From UBA4416 sp044238845 (GTDB lineage Bacteria > Bacteroidota > Bacteroidia > B-17B0 > Aurantibacillaceae), in NCBI GenBank assembly GCA_044238845.1, contig JBIICN010000001.1, positions 117,425 through 181,424 on the forward strand: a DNA stretch of 64,000 nucleotides, read 5' to 3'. The translations under genes were made by a program, and so were the position numbers. How positions within the stretch are numbered: the stretch's first letter is position 1; every line of letters starts with the position of its first letter. A model generated the notes under the pieces. The model saw only the letters and a list, made by a program, of their open reading frames with translations. It searched no databases and was not told where the DNA came from. This document shows, in pieces, positions 35,353-44,403 of the stretch.

Positions 35353-36975
35353 TTAAGCTAAAGCGCCATATAATTTAGCACGTTGCTCTTTAACACTTTC
35401 GTTTTCTAAATACTCATCGTAAGTCATTTTTTTATCGATGATGCCATTTGGTGTTAACTCAATGATACGATTAGCAACCGTTTGCATTAACTCATGATCA
35501 TGACTTGTTAAAAGAACAACGCCTGTATAATCTTTTAAGGCATCATTGTAAGCAATAATACTTTCCAAATCTAAGTGGTTAGTTGGTTCATCTAAAATCA
35601 ACATATTAGGATTTACTTGCATCATACGACTTGTCATACAACGCACCTTTTCTCCTCCTGATAATACCGAACATTTCTTCATTACCTCTTCGCCACTAAA
35701 TAACATTTTACCCAAGAATCCACGAACATAACTTTCGTCTTTATTAGACGAATATTGGCGCAACCAATCCATTAAATTCATATCACCCGTAAAATACTTC
35801 GCATTATCATTTGGCAAGTATCCTTTATGAATAGTTGTTCCAAATTTATATTCTCCACTATCTGGGTTATCTTCTTCATTAATAATGTCAAATAAAGCCG
35901 TAATCGCTAAATGATTTTTTGCAATGAATGCGATTTTATCTCCTTTAGAAACATTGATATTGACGTTTTTAAATAAAATGCCATCCGCATTTGACTTAGA
36001 TAAATTTTCGATATGTAAAATTTGATCGCCGGCTTCACGCTCTTGTTTAAAAATAATACCTGGATATTTACGAGTACTTGCAGGAATTTCATCAATTACT
36101 AACTTATCTAATAATTTTTTACGAGAGGTTGCTTGACTTGATTTACTGGCGTTAGCACTGAATCGACGAACGAAATCTTGTAACTCAGTACGTTTATCTT
36201 CCATCTTTTTATTAGCATCACTACGTTGTTTTAATGCTAACTGACTCATTTGATACCAGAAACTATAGTTACCCGTATACGTTTTTAATTTATTGTAATC
36301 AATATCACAAGTATGAGTACAAACCGCATCTAAAAAATGTCGATCGTGACTAATTACCACAACCGTGTTTTCAAAATCAGCTAAATAATTTTCTAACCAA
36401 GAAATGGTTTCAACATCTAAATCATTGGTAGGCTCATCTAATAATAAAATATCAGGATTACCAAAAATAGCTTGAGTTAGTAAAATTTTTACTTTGTCTT
36501 TGCCTGTTAAATCTTTCATCATTTTAAAATGAGATTCAACCGGAATACCAACATTAGTTAATAAAGTAGCTGCATCGCTTTCGGCATTCCAACCATTCAT
36601 TTCACCAAATTCACCTTCTAATTCAGCCGCTCTGTTTCCATCCGCTTCACTAAAATCAGGTTTAGCATAAATAGTGTCTTTTTCTTTCATGATATCGTAT
36701 AAACGACGGTTTCCCATCATCACTGTGTCTAATACAGAGTACTCATCAAATTCAAAGTGATTTTGTTTTAATACACTCATACGCATACCAGGCAAAATAC
36801 TTACCTGACCTTTATTTGGTTCAATTTCACCAGATAAAATTTTCATGAAAGTAGATTTACCAGCGCCATTAGCACCAATTAAACCATAACAGTTACCTGG
36901 AGTAAATTTTACATTTACCTCATCAAATAAAATACGTTTGCCATATTGCAAACTCACATTAGAAACAGAAATCAT
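35353..36975 (-). CDS. ABC-F family ATPase (YbiT/Uup-like)
   Basis: The 540-residue soluble protein has two ATP-binding cassettes and no membrane segments. The first cassette has Walker A GANGAGKST (about 34-42) and LLLDEPTNDLD. The linker has the ABC-F type helical region (KQRSDANKKMEDKRTELQ). The second has the signature LSGGEKVRCM and LILDEPTNHLDLES, but its Walker A is degenerate: IAFIAKNHLAITALFDI lacks the GKS/GKT core. ABC-F proteins bind the ribosomal E site and ease stalled translation or antibiotic action. I recall other Bacteroidota YbiT-like proteins with the same change; this should be checked. Confidence 0.9.
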   Translation of the reverse strand: MISVSNVSLQYGKRILFDEVNVKFTPGNCYGLIGANGAGKSTFMKILSGEIEPNKGQVSILPGMRMSVLKQNHFEFDEYSVLDTVMMGNRRLYDIMKEKDTIYAKPDFSEADGNRAAELEGEFGEMNGWNAESDAATLLTNVGIPVESHFKMMKDLTGKDKVKILLTQAIFGNPDILLLDEPTNDLDVETISWLENYLADFENTVVVISHDRHFLDAVCTHTCDIDYNKLKTYTGNYSFWYQMSQLALKQRSDANKKMEDKRTELQDFVRRFSANASKSSQATSRKKLLDKLVIDEIPASTRKYPGIIFKQEREAGDQILHIENLSKSNADGILFKNVNINVSKGDKIAFIAKNHLAITALFDIINEEDNPDSGEYKFGTTIHKGYLPNDNAKYFTGDMNLMDWLRQYSSNKDESYVRGFLGKMLFSGEEVMKKCSVLSGGEKVRCMTSRMMQVNPNMLILDEPTNHLDLESIIAYNDALKDYTGVVLLTSHDHELMQTVANRIIELTPNGIIDKKMTYDEYLENESVKEQRAKLYGALA

Positions 36976-37139
36976 CTCTTAAAAAATTAGGCGGCGAAGA
37001 TACCAAAAAAGATTTAAGGGACAAAGGACTAAAGGGACTTTAAGTGTATATTAAAACATTCAATTAACGTATCTTTTATCTTAAATCCTTCTTCTTGTGT
37101 CCAAAATATACTAATTTCGTGCATCTAAAATTTAACACT

Positions 37140-38771
37140 ATGCCAAAAGGAATTTATAAAGTACCAACAGCGGTTAACGAACCAATAAAAAGCTATGCAG
37201 CAGGAAGTGCTGAACGTAAAGAATTACAAGCTATGCTTAAAGAATTACGCAGCAAAGAAATTGATATCCCGATGTATATTGGAGGAAAAGAAGTGCGCAG
37301 CGAAAACAAATCTCGTTTGGCTCCTCCTCACGATCATAAACATACCTTAGGGCATTTTCATAAAAGTGATAAAACTCACGTCACACAAGCTATTGATGCA
37401 GCATTAGCCGCTAAAGAAAAATGGGCAAATTTAAGTTGGGAACACCGTGCTTCTATCTTTTTAAAAGCAGCTGAATTAATTGCTGGACCTTACCGTGCAA
37501 AGTTAAATGCAGCTACGATGTTAGGCCAAAGTAAAAATGCATTTCAAGCAGAAATTGATAGTGCTTGCGAAATCATTGACTTTTTAAGATTCAATGTGCA
37601 ATACATGACGGAGATTTATGCTGACCAGCCAATCTCTGGTCCAGGTGTATGGAACCGTTTAGAGTGGAGACCTTTAGAAGGATTTATTTATGCCTTAACA
37701 CCATTTAACTTTACAGCAATTGCAGGTAATTTACCAACAAGTTGTGCTATGATGGGAAATGTGGTGGTTTGGAAACCAAGTAATACTCAAGTTTACAGTG
37801 CTAATGTGTTAATGGAAATTTTTCAAAAAGCAGGTGTGCCAGATGGGGTGATTAATTTAATTTACCCAAGTGGTCCTGATGCAGCTGATGTGGTATTTAA
37901 TCACAAAGATTTTGCTGGCATTCACTTTACTGGTAGTACCGAAGTTTTTCAAAACATATGGCAAACGATTGGGAACAATATTCATAAATACCGTTCTTAC
38001 CCTCGTATTGTTGGTGAAACAGGTGGGAAGGATTTTATCATGGCGCACAAATCGGCAGAAGCTAAATCATTAGCGGTAGCTATTTCTCGTGGGGCTTTTG
38101 AATACCAAGGTCAAAAATGTTCTGCTGCTTCTCGTGCTTATGTTCCTAGTAATATTTGGGAAGAAGTAAAAGGATATGTGTTAGCAGATTTAAAGGACAT
38201 GAAAATGGGACCTACAGAAGACTTCACTAACTTTATTAATGCGGTAATTGATGAAAAAAGTTTTGATAAATTAGCTAAATACATTGATGCGGCTAAAAAA
38301 GATAGCAATGTTGAAGTCATAGCAGGTGGAAACTATGATAAATCAAAAGGATATTTTATTGAACCAACCATTATTGTAGCTAAAGATCCTAAATATGTAA
38401 CTATGTGTGAAGAGTTATTTGGGCCAGTATTAACTATTTTTGTTTACGATGGAGATAAATTTGAAGAAACTCTAGAATTAGTGGACTCAACATCTATCTA
38501 TGCTTTAACAGGTGCTATTTTAGGTCAAGATCGTTACGCTTTAGAATTAGCAACTAAGAAATTAAGCAATGCTGCAGGTAATTTTTATATCAATGATAAA
38601 TGTACTGGAGCAGTTGTAGGTCAGCAGCCATTTGGTGGAGCTCGCGGAAGCGGAACTAATGATAAAGCTGGAGCAAAAATTAATTTATTACGTTGGGTTT
38701 CTCCACGAACCATAAAAGAAACCTTTACTCCGCCAACAGATTATAAATATCCGTTCTTACAAGCAGATTAA
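37140..38771 (+). CDS. pruA: 1-pyrroline-5-carboxylate (glutamate semialdehyde) dehydrogenase
   Basis: From ATG 37140 the enzyme has 543 residues. It belongs to the aldehyde dehydrogenase superfamily and to the long P5CDH type. The N-terminal region (MPKGIYKVPTAVNEPIKSYA) precedes an NAD-binding part with TPFNFTAIAGNLP, IHFTGSTEVF and the catalytic Glu in VGETGGKDF. The catalytic Cys is in QGQKCSAASRAY. It oxidises glutamate semialdehyde to glutamate in proline breakdown. The longer reading from TTG 37095 is rejected as it extends across the likely promoter. A strong terminator follows at 38791. Confidence 0.95.
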   Translation: MPKGIYKVPTAVNEPIKSYAAGSAERKELQAMLKELRSKEIDIPMYIGGKEVRSENKSRLAPPHDHKHTLGHFHKSDKTHVTQAIDAALAAKEKWANLSWEHRASIFLKAAELIAGPYRAKLNAATMLGQSKNAFQAEIDSACEIIDFLRFNVQYMTEIYADQPISGPGVWNRLEWRPLEGFIYALTPFNFTAIAGNLPTSCAMMGNVVVWKPSNTQVYSANVLMEIFQKAGVPDGVINLIYPSGPDAADVVFNHKDFAGIHFTGSTEVFQNIWQTIGNNIHKYRSYPRIVGETGGKDFIMAHKSAEAKSLAVAISRGAFEYQGQKCSAASRAYVPSNIWEEVKGYVLADLKDMKMGPTEDFTNFINAVIDEKSFDKLAKYIDAAKKDSNVEVIAGGNYDKSKGYFIEPTIIVAKDPKYVTMCEELFGPVLTIFVYDGDKFEETLELVDSTSIYALTGAILGQDRYALELATKKLSNAAGNFYINDKCTGAVVGQQPFGGARGSGTNDKAGAKINLLRWVSPRTIKETFTPPTDYKYPFLQAD

Positions 38772-38790
38772 TATTTGCATAATCATATTG

Positions 38791-38820
38791 AAATCCCCCG
38801 AAATTCGGGGGATTTTTTTT
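38791..38820 (+). terminator. Rho-independent terminator behind pruA
   Basis: A 10-bp stem AAATCCCCCG (38791-38800) with CGGGGGATTT (38806-38815), loop AAATT, ends in a T run to 38820. Confidence 0.95.
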
Positions 38821-38891
38821 ATACAATTTGGAGATTAAACTTCTATTGATTAAATTTATCTTCAATAAAAAGAGATACATCTTCTAATAAA

Positions 38892-39278
38892 TTGCCCTTA
38901 TCTAAAAAAATAATATTTTCTAATTTTGAAGTCGAAATCAATGATTTTGGATTCTACCATGTTTTTGTCAATGAATCAGAAGAATTTACAATTGAAGATT
39001 TAAAAAAATTAGTGAATGCTCAAAAGGAACTAGGAGGTAAAAAATTACCAGTTTTAGTTTTATGTGCAGAACATGCTTCTACTAATTCGGACTTATTAAA
39101 AACAATCTCAAAAAACAGCAATAACCCTTTTTCTACAGCTGATGCCTTTGTTATAAAATCAATTGCCCAAAAAATATTAGCAAATTTTTATATAAAAATT
39201 GTTGTTCCTGAAAGGCCAACTAAATTTTTTAATAAGAAAGAAGATGCTTATCAATGGATTAAACAATTTATGAAGTAA
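38892..39278 (+). CDS. STAS/SpoIIAA-like small protein
   Basis: The 128-residue protein has a beta-alpha pattern: beta (KIIFSNFEVEINDFGFYHVFVN), helix (TIEDLKKLVNAQKEL), beta (KLPVLVLCAEHAST), helix (LLKTISKN), beta/helix (ADAFVIKSIAQKILANFYIKIV), and a C-terminal NKKEDAYQWIKQFM. This is the STAS/SpoIIAA-like fold of Bacteroidota proteins named STAS/SEC14-like. No signal peptide. The only credible start is TTG 38892; no ATG or GTG is in frame before it. The following barrel gene has its own promoter motif, so it may be a separate unit. Confidence 0.75.
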   Translation: MPLSKKIIFSNFEVEINDFGFYHVFVNESEEFTIEDLKKLVNAQKELGGKKLPVLVLCAEHASTNSDLLKTISKNSNNPFSTADAFVIKSIAQKILANFYIKIVVPERPTKFFNKKEDAYQWIKQFMK

Positions 39279-39284
39279 ATAAAG

Positions 39285-39292
39285 TATCTTTG
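39285..39292 (+). promoter_or_regulatory. Promoter -7 element abutting the TTG start of the barrel gene
   Basis: TATCTTTG matches TAnnTTTG exactly, and ends only 7 bases before the TTG start at 39300. Transcription would begin at about 39297, making the mRNA almost leaderless. Confidence 0.5.
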
Positions 39293-39299
39293 CTGTACT

Positions 39300-39971
39300 T
39301 TGAAAAATATTATACTTATACTTTTAAGCTTAACTTTTTCGGCATATAGCCAAGAAAATTTGTCGGCCGACAAAACAGGAAAGAATACCTTTAATTTATT
39401 GATAACCGCAGGAGTTTCTCCATCTCAAGTTCATGGCGATGCTTTTAGTGGATTTCATAAATTAGGTGCTATGGGTGGCATTGGAATTGAATCGATGTTT
39501 TCTAAAAACACAAGCGCTAATTTATCTTTTATTTTTATTCAAAAAGGAGCTAGAAAAAATCAGAATCTAGAAAAAAATGATTTAACCTATTATTACTTAA
39601 ATTTAAATTACATAGAAGTTCCGATTTTATTTTCCTACACGCAAAATAGATTTCTATTTGATGCAGGCATTTCAGCTGCATATCTTATTAATTACATTGA
39701 GGTTTCTGAAGCTGGAAATTTCACAGGTTCTTTTCCATTTCAAAAATTTGACTATTCTGTAAAAATAGGTTTAGGAGTCAACCTTAATTCAAAATGGTTT
39801 GTGAATTTCAGAAGTAGTAACTCTTTTATCACGACGAGACCCAACAGAATTAAACAAGCTATTTATTACAACAATATCCTTGCTCGAACGTTTAATAAGG
39901 GATATTACAATAATATATTGGAGTTTACCTTAGGATATCGTATTAATCCAAAAAAAAACAAAATTGACTAA
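39300..39971 (+). CDS. PorT-like outer-membrane beta-barrel protein
   Basis: The 223-residue product has a signal peptide (MKNIILILLSLTFSAYSQ) and barrel strands with GVSPSQVHGDAFSGFHKLGAMGGIGIES, SANLSFIFIQKGARKN, LNLNYIEVPILFSY and LFDAGISAAYLINYI, typical of the outer-membrane barrel family (OMP_b-brl_2). The start is TTG at 39300: it is the first codon of the signal peptide and no other start is available. A TAnnTTTG element lies directly upstream. The 3' end overlaps ubiX by 8 bases. Confidence 0.82.
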   Translation: MKNIILILLSLTFSAYSQENLSADKTGKNTFNLLITAGVSPSQVHGDAFSGFHKLGAMGGIGIESMFSKNTSANLSFIFIQKGARKNQNLEKNDLTYYYLNLNYIEVPILFSYTQNRFLFDAGISAAYLINYIEVSEAGNFTGSFPFQKFDYSVKIGLGVNLNSKWFVNFRSSNSFITTRPNRIKQAIYYNNILARTFNKGYYNNILEFTLGYRINPKKNKID

Positions 39972-40533
39972 TAAACATAAAATAATCGTTTCTATTACTG
40001 GTGCTAGCGGAAGTATTTACGCCAAAGTACTTTTAGAAAAACTTTCAAAATTAACTGAACAAATTGAGCATGTTGGAATTGTGATGAGCGATAATGCCAA
40101 AGATGTTTGGAGGACAGAATTAGGTAATGAAGATTATAAGAATTATTCACAATTTACTTTTTACGATAAAAACAATTTCTATGCCCCATTTGCTTCTGGC
40201 TCTGCAAAATACAACACAATGATTATCTGTCCATGCAGTATGGGTACAATGGCACGAATTGCAACAGGTATGAGTAATGATTTAACAACACGCGCTGCAG
40301 ATGTTATTTTAAAAGAAAGGCGTAAATTAATTTTGATGATTCGCGATACGCCATACAGTTTGATTCACATTAACAATATGCAAACCATCACACAAGCCGG
40401 CGGTATTATTTGCCCAGCGTCACCTTCTTTTTATAGTAACCCTAAAACGTTTGAAGAACTAGCAGCAACTGTGGTAGATAGAGCTTTGGACTTAGCGGGA
40501 TTAGAAGTAAAAAGTTACCGTTGGGCCGAGTAA
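39964..40533 (+). CDS. ubiX: Flavin prenyltransferase UbiX
   Basis: The 189-residue enzyme begins with KIIVSITGASGSIYAKVLLEKL, the flavin-binding GASGSIYA motif. It continues with FASGSAKYNTMIICPCSMGTMARIA, the SNDLTTRAADVILKERRKLIL block and the C-terminal TVVDRALDLAGL. It makes prenylated FMN, the cofactor of UbiD-type decarboxylases. No ubiD is in the window. TTG at 39964 is the likely start; it overlaps the end of the barrel gene by 8 bases, so translational coupling is probable. Confidence 0.95.
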   Translation: MTNKHKIIVSITGASGSIYAKVLLEKLSKLTEQIEHVGIVMSDNAKDVWRTELGNEDYKNYSQFTFYDKNNFYAPFASGSAKYNTMIICPCSMGTMARIATGMSNDLTTRAADVILKERRKLILMIRDTPYSLIHINNMQTITQAGGIICPASPSFYSNPKTFEELAATVVDRALDLAGLEVKSYRWAE

Positions 40534-40603
40534 ATAGTTGTTTTTTAACATTTTAGACTGTTTTGTGTTAACAATAATCAGTTTTTATATTAAATAATTT
40601 TTA

Positions 40604-40611
40604 TATTTTTG
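40604..40611 (+). promoter_or_regulatory. Promoter -7 element of the FN3/PKD secreted-protein gene
   Basis: TATTTTTG matches TAnnTTTG exactly and predicts a leader of about 17 bases before ATG 40635. Confidence 0.55.
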
Positions 40612-40634
40612 GTGAAAAATTAAATTCATCTAAA

Positions 40635-43600
40635 ATGAAACAACTTTTATCTATTATTTTCATTGCTTTAGCAGTAAATTCATTTTGTCAAACGGCTATT
40701 GTGACTCCTGCTACACAATGTTCAAATGTTACCATTAGTAACATAACAACAACATCATTCAAAGTAAACTGGACTGCTGGTAGTGGTTCTAGATCAGTTG
40801 TGGTAGTTAGGGTGGTAGGTAATTCTAATGCTACACCCTTAAATGCAAATATGGGTTCGTATCCAACTGGTGGAGCTTATGGTCAATCTGCCGGTTCTTT
40901 AGGTAGTACTAATTATGTTGTTGACAAAGTTATTGGCGGCACATCTACAACTGTCACAGGTTTAACACCAGGCGTAAATTACGAAGCAGTTGTTTACAGC
41001 TATAATTATGGCTGTGGTCAATATGTTATAGGTACATGTGTACAACCAAATGCCTACTTAGTTAAAACAACATATTCTAGTTCAAATAGTGAACCACATT
41101 ATACTTTAGCAACGGAGCCGACAGTAGCGCCAACTATAGTTTCTGTTGGAACGCCTGGAGCAACAACTGCCACTCTAACGGTTACCGGTTCAAGTACATA
41201 TAATTTAATTAATGTATACAATCAAAGCACTTCCAGTTATAACGCCCCAATAGATGGAACTTTCTATCCAGCATCTACTGTATTTGGTAGCGGATCTCAA
41301 ATTGGGGGAACTGGAACAAATAACTTTGCTGTATATAACAATTTTGCTAATAGTACTGTTAATATTACAAATTTAACACCTGCTACGACTTATTGGGGAA
41401 TTGTTTTTTCATATAATGGTGCTTTTGCTGCAACAACAAATAATAGCTACAATTATTTAACTAGTTACCCAAATTATGCATATGTATCTTTTTCAACTTT
41501 AAATTCACCTCCTACATTAAACACTATTTCAAACTATACTGTTTGTCAAGATGCGGCTACTACTAACTTATCTCTATCTGGTATTGGAGATGGTAGCACA
41601 GCTGAAACACAAACTGTATCCATTTCTGCAACATCAAATAATACTGCATTAATTCCTAATCCTACCATAAGCTACACACATCCAAATCCTACTGGCACAT
41701 TAAGTTTTAAGCCTAATGCTGGTCAGTCTGGAACAGCTGTCATTACTGTTACAGCATATGATGGTGGCCCAAACAATGCCTCTACTATTAAAACATTTAC
41801 TGTAACAGTAAAAGGTATACCAACGGCTGCTGGTTCTATTTCAACAGCTACAACTACTATTTGTCAAGTTAAAAATGGTGTTGTATTTACTGTGCCTGCC
41901 ATTACAAATGCAACTTCATATAACTGGGCACTTCCACCTAACTCAACAGTGACTGCTGGTGCAAATACACGTTCGATAACGGTAAATTTTAGTATAACTG
42001 CACTATCATACAATGTGAGCGTTTACGGTAGCAATACAAATAGTTGTGGGAATGGAACAAGTTCTTCATTATTAGTAAACTTCGATAAAGTTCCTACTAC
42101 TTCAAATGCAGGTTCTAATCAGCAAATTTGTAATAATTTAACTGCGCTATCTGCCAATGCTCCATCCGTAGGTTCAGGGGCTTGGACTTATTGTTCATCT
42201 GGATTAGGGAATATATCCTCTACAACAACCCCCAACGCAAACTTACAAGTGGTAAATAATCAAACTGTGACGTCTGTTTGGACTGTTACTAATGGAGTTT
42301 GTCCGGCTAGTTCATCAACTGTTATAGTTGCAAATATTAATGGATCTCCTAGTTGTAATCCTGATGCTGATTTTTTAACAAACAATACATCTCCATGTGT
42401 CGGCTCATCAATAACATTTACTAGCACCTCCGTTGGTGCAACGTCATATACTTGGAGTTTCGGAGCCACAGCAACTCCATCTGTTTCTAACTCAGCAAAT
42501 GTATCTGTTACATATTCATCAGTAGGTTTAAAAACGGTAACATTAACCATAAATAGTTTATCAGGGTTAAATACCGAAATAAAAACTGGATACATTAATG
42601 TGATAACAACTCCTGTAGCTCCGACTACCATTTTTGGAAATTCCCCTATCTGTCAAGGCAATGCAGCCGAATCCTACTTCGTTAATCCTATAGCAGATGC
42701 CACAGGGTATAACTGGACTTTTCCTAGTGGAGTTTCTCAAAACACTGGCGGAAATACAAATGGTATAACTGCTAATTTCTCTACAACTGCTACAAGTGGT
42801 AATATTGGAGCTTCTGCATATAACGCTTGTGGCGTAAGTTCTGTAACTACTAAAAGTATTACTGTTAACCCTTTACCATCGCAAGCAACTAGTATTACAG
42901 GAAGTAATACTGTTTGCCAAGGTGTAAATAGCGTTGTATATATAGCAAATAATTTAAATAATGGCTTATCATATACTTGGTCAACACCAAATGGTGCAAA
43001 CATTGTAAGTGGTTTAAATACAAAAACCGTTACAGTTAATTATGATAATACGTCTACGTCTGGTGTTCTTAGTGTTTATTCTACAAATGGTTGTGGTGAT
43101 GGTGCAATTAGAAATAAAGCAATCACAGTTAATCCATTACCAGATGCTGCTGGAAATATTACTGGTGCAACATCAAATCAGGTATGTCCATTATCAACAA
43201 ATATCAATTACTCAGTATCTCCTGTAGCAAATGCTACGAGTTATGCTTGGGTTTATCCATCAGGCTATACAGTGGCAAGTGGCGGCACTAGTAACTCTAT
43301 TTTCTTAGATGCTACTTTAGGTGCAACCAATGGTGGAGTTAAAGTGGTTGCTAAAAACGCTTGTGGAAATGGCGATACATCCAGTGTATTAAATGTCAAT
43401 ATTTCAGGATTACCTACTCAACAAATTTGTGTGGTAACAGTAGATAGCTCTTCTGTTCACAACGAAATTTTTTGGCAAAAAAATGGTGTATCTAATGTAG
43501 ATAGTTTTAGAGTTTACCGCGAGCAATCATTAATATTAGATACATTAATTGGTACGGTTGCATATAATGATTTAAGTAGATTGGTTGATAGTACTGCTAA

Positions 43601-44273
43601 CCCTAACTCAACTAGTTTTATCTATAAAATAGCAGCTGTTGATTTATGTGGTAACGAAGGGCCAAAAAGTTTACATCATAAATCTATACATTTAGTAAGT
43701 ATTTATTCTACGACACCACAACAAAAGATGGATTTAAGTTGGAACGGATATGAAGGTGCAGTGGTAATTAATTATAGAGTATTAAGAGACACAAATAACT
43801 CAGGTAATTGGACTGTATTAAGTAATAGCATACCTCCAAACATTAATAACACTTATACCGATTTAAACATACCAGCAGGCGCTAACAGTTTGCAATACCG
43901 CGTAGATGTTGTTTGGGCTAACTCATGCGACCCTACTGCTAAAGTGGCTCAAAGTATTGTTAATACATCAAAATCAAACACAAAAGATTTTGTAATCAAT
44001 ATTGTAACATCTGTAGCTGAACAAAATGAGTTTTTAAATGCGATCTCTTTATATCCTAATCCAACAAAAGATATTTTTGATATTGAATTAAAAGCTGGTA
44101 TCGACAACTTTGATGTGGAGATTTATAATCAGTTAGGTGCGAAGTTAAAATCAGAACATTTAACTTATACAGATAAAGCAAGTATTGATATTAGCGAATT
44201 TAGTTCTGGAATTTATTTTGTAGTTGTAAAAACGCCTATGGGTTCTGTAACTAAGAGAGTTTCAAAATTATAG
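40635..44273 (+). CDS. Large secreted multidomain protein with type A T9SS sorting domain
   Basis: The 1212-residue product has a signal peptide (about 1-19, ending SFCQ). A fibronectin type III-like domain (about 25-130; TTTSFKVNWTAGSGSRSVVVV) and a second one (about 165-285) follow. Further Ig- and PKD-like units (about 300-925) include SFGATATPSVSNSANVSVTYS and repeats of the type PLPSQATSITGSNTVCQG / PLPDAAGNITGATSNQVCP. The C-terminal sorting domain has LYPNPTKDIFDIEL, YNQLGAKL and SGIYFVVVKT. It is probably T9SS-exported and used for adhesion or as a surface layer component (inferred). It has its own promoter and is followed by another giant T9SS gene. Confidence 0.88.
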   Translation: MKQLLSIIFIALAVNSFCQTAIVTPATQCSNVTISNITTTSFKVNWTAGSGSRSVVVVRVVGNSNATPLNANMGSYPTGGAYGQSAGSLGSTNYVVDKVIGGTSTTVTGLTPGVNYEAVVYSYNYGCGQYVIGTCVQPNAYLVKTTYSSSNSEPHYTLATEPTVAPTIVSVGTPGATTATLTVTGSSTYNLINVYNQSTSSYNAPIDGTFYPASTVFGSGSQIGGTGTNNFAVYNNFANSTVNITNLTPATTYWGIVFSYNGAFAATTNNSYNYLTSYPNYAYVSFSTLNSPPTLNTISNYTVCQDAATTNLSLSGIGDGSTAETQTVSISATSNNTALIPNPTISYTHPNPTGTLSFKPNAGQSGTAVITVTAYDGGPNNASTIKTFTVTVKGIPTAAGSISTATTTICQVKNGVVFTVPAITNATSYNWALPPNSTVTAGANTRSITVNFSITALSYNVSVYGSNTNSCGNGTSSSLLVNFDKVPTTSNAGSNQQICNNLTALSANAPSVGSGAWTYCSSGLGNISSTTTPNANLQVVNNQTVTSVWTVTNGVCPASSSTVIVANINGSPSCNPDADFLTNNTSPCVGSSITFTSTSVGATSYTWSFGATATPSVSNSANVSVTYSSVGLKTVTLTINSLSGLNTEIKTGYINVITTPVAPTTIFGNSPICQGNAAESYFVNPIADATGYNWTFPSGVSQNTGGNTNGITANFSTTATSGNIGASAYNACGVSSVTTKSITVNPLPSQATSITGSNTVCQGVNSVVYIANNLNNGLSYTWSTPNGANIVSGLNTKTVTVNYDNTSTSGVLSVYSTNGCGDGAIRNKAITVNPLPDAAGNITGATSNQVCPLSTNINYSVSPVANATSYAWVYPSGYTVASGGTSNSIFLDATLGATNGGVKVVAKNACGNGDTSSVLNVNISGLPTQQICVVTVDSSSVHNEIFWQKNGVSNVDSFRVYREQSLILDTLIGTVAYNDLSRLVDSTANPNSTSFIYKIAAVDLCGNEGPKSLHHKSIHLVSIYSTTPQQKMDLSWNGYEGAVVINYRVLRDTNNSGNWTVLSNSIPPNINNTYTDLNIPAGANSLQYRVDVVWANSCDPTAKVAQSIVNTSKSNTKDFVINIVTSVAEQNEFLNAISLYPNPTKDIFDIELKAGIDNFDVEIYNQLGAKLKSEHLTYTDKASIDISEFSSGIYFVVVKTPMGSVTKRVSKL

Positions 44274-44403
44274 CTATTTTATTATTAAATAACTCCAAAC
44301 CTAGATTATTGAACTTTTGCTTTGTAGTTGTTATTACCAACAAATTATTTTCTAGCAAAACTGTAATTTGTTAAACTCAATTTAAAAATTCAAAATTATT
44401 TGC

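Noticed and set aside
37095..37139. TTG 37095 as start of pruA
   Set aside because: It would add residues not typical of the family and cover the probable promoter; ATG 37140 starts the conserved N-terminus.
42260..42631. Minus-strand ORFs inside the FN3/PKD protein gene
   Set aside because: They lie within a clear 1212-codon gene with signal peptide and T9SS tail, and have no recognisable domain.
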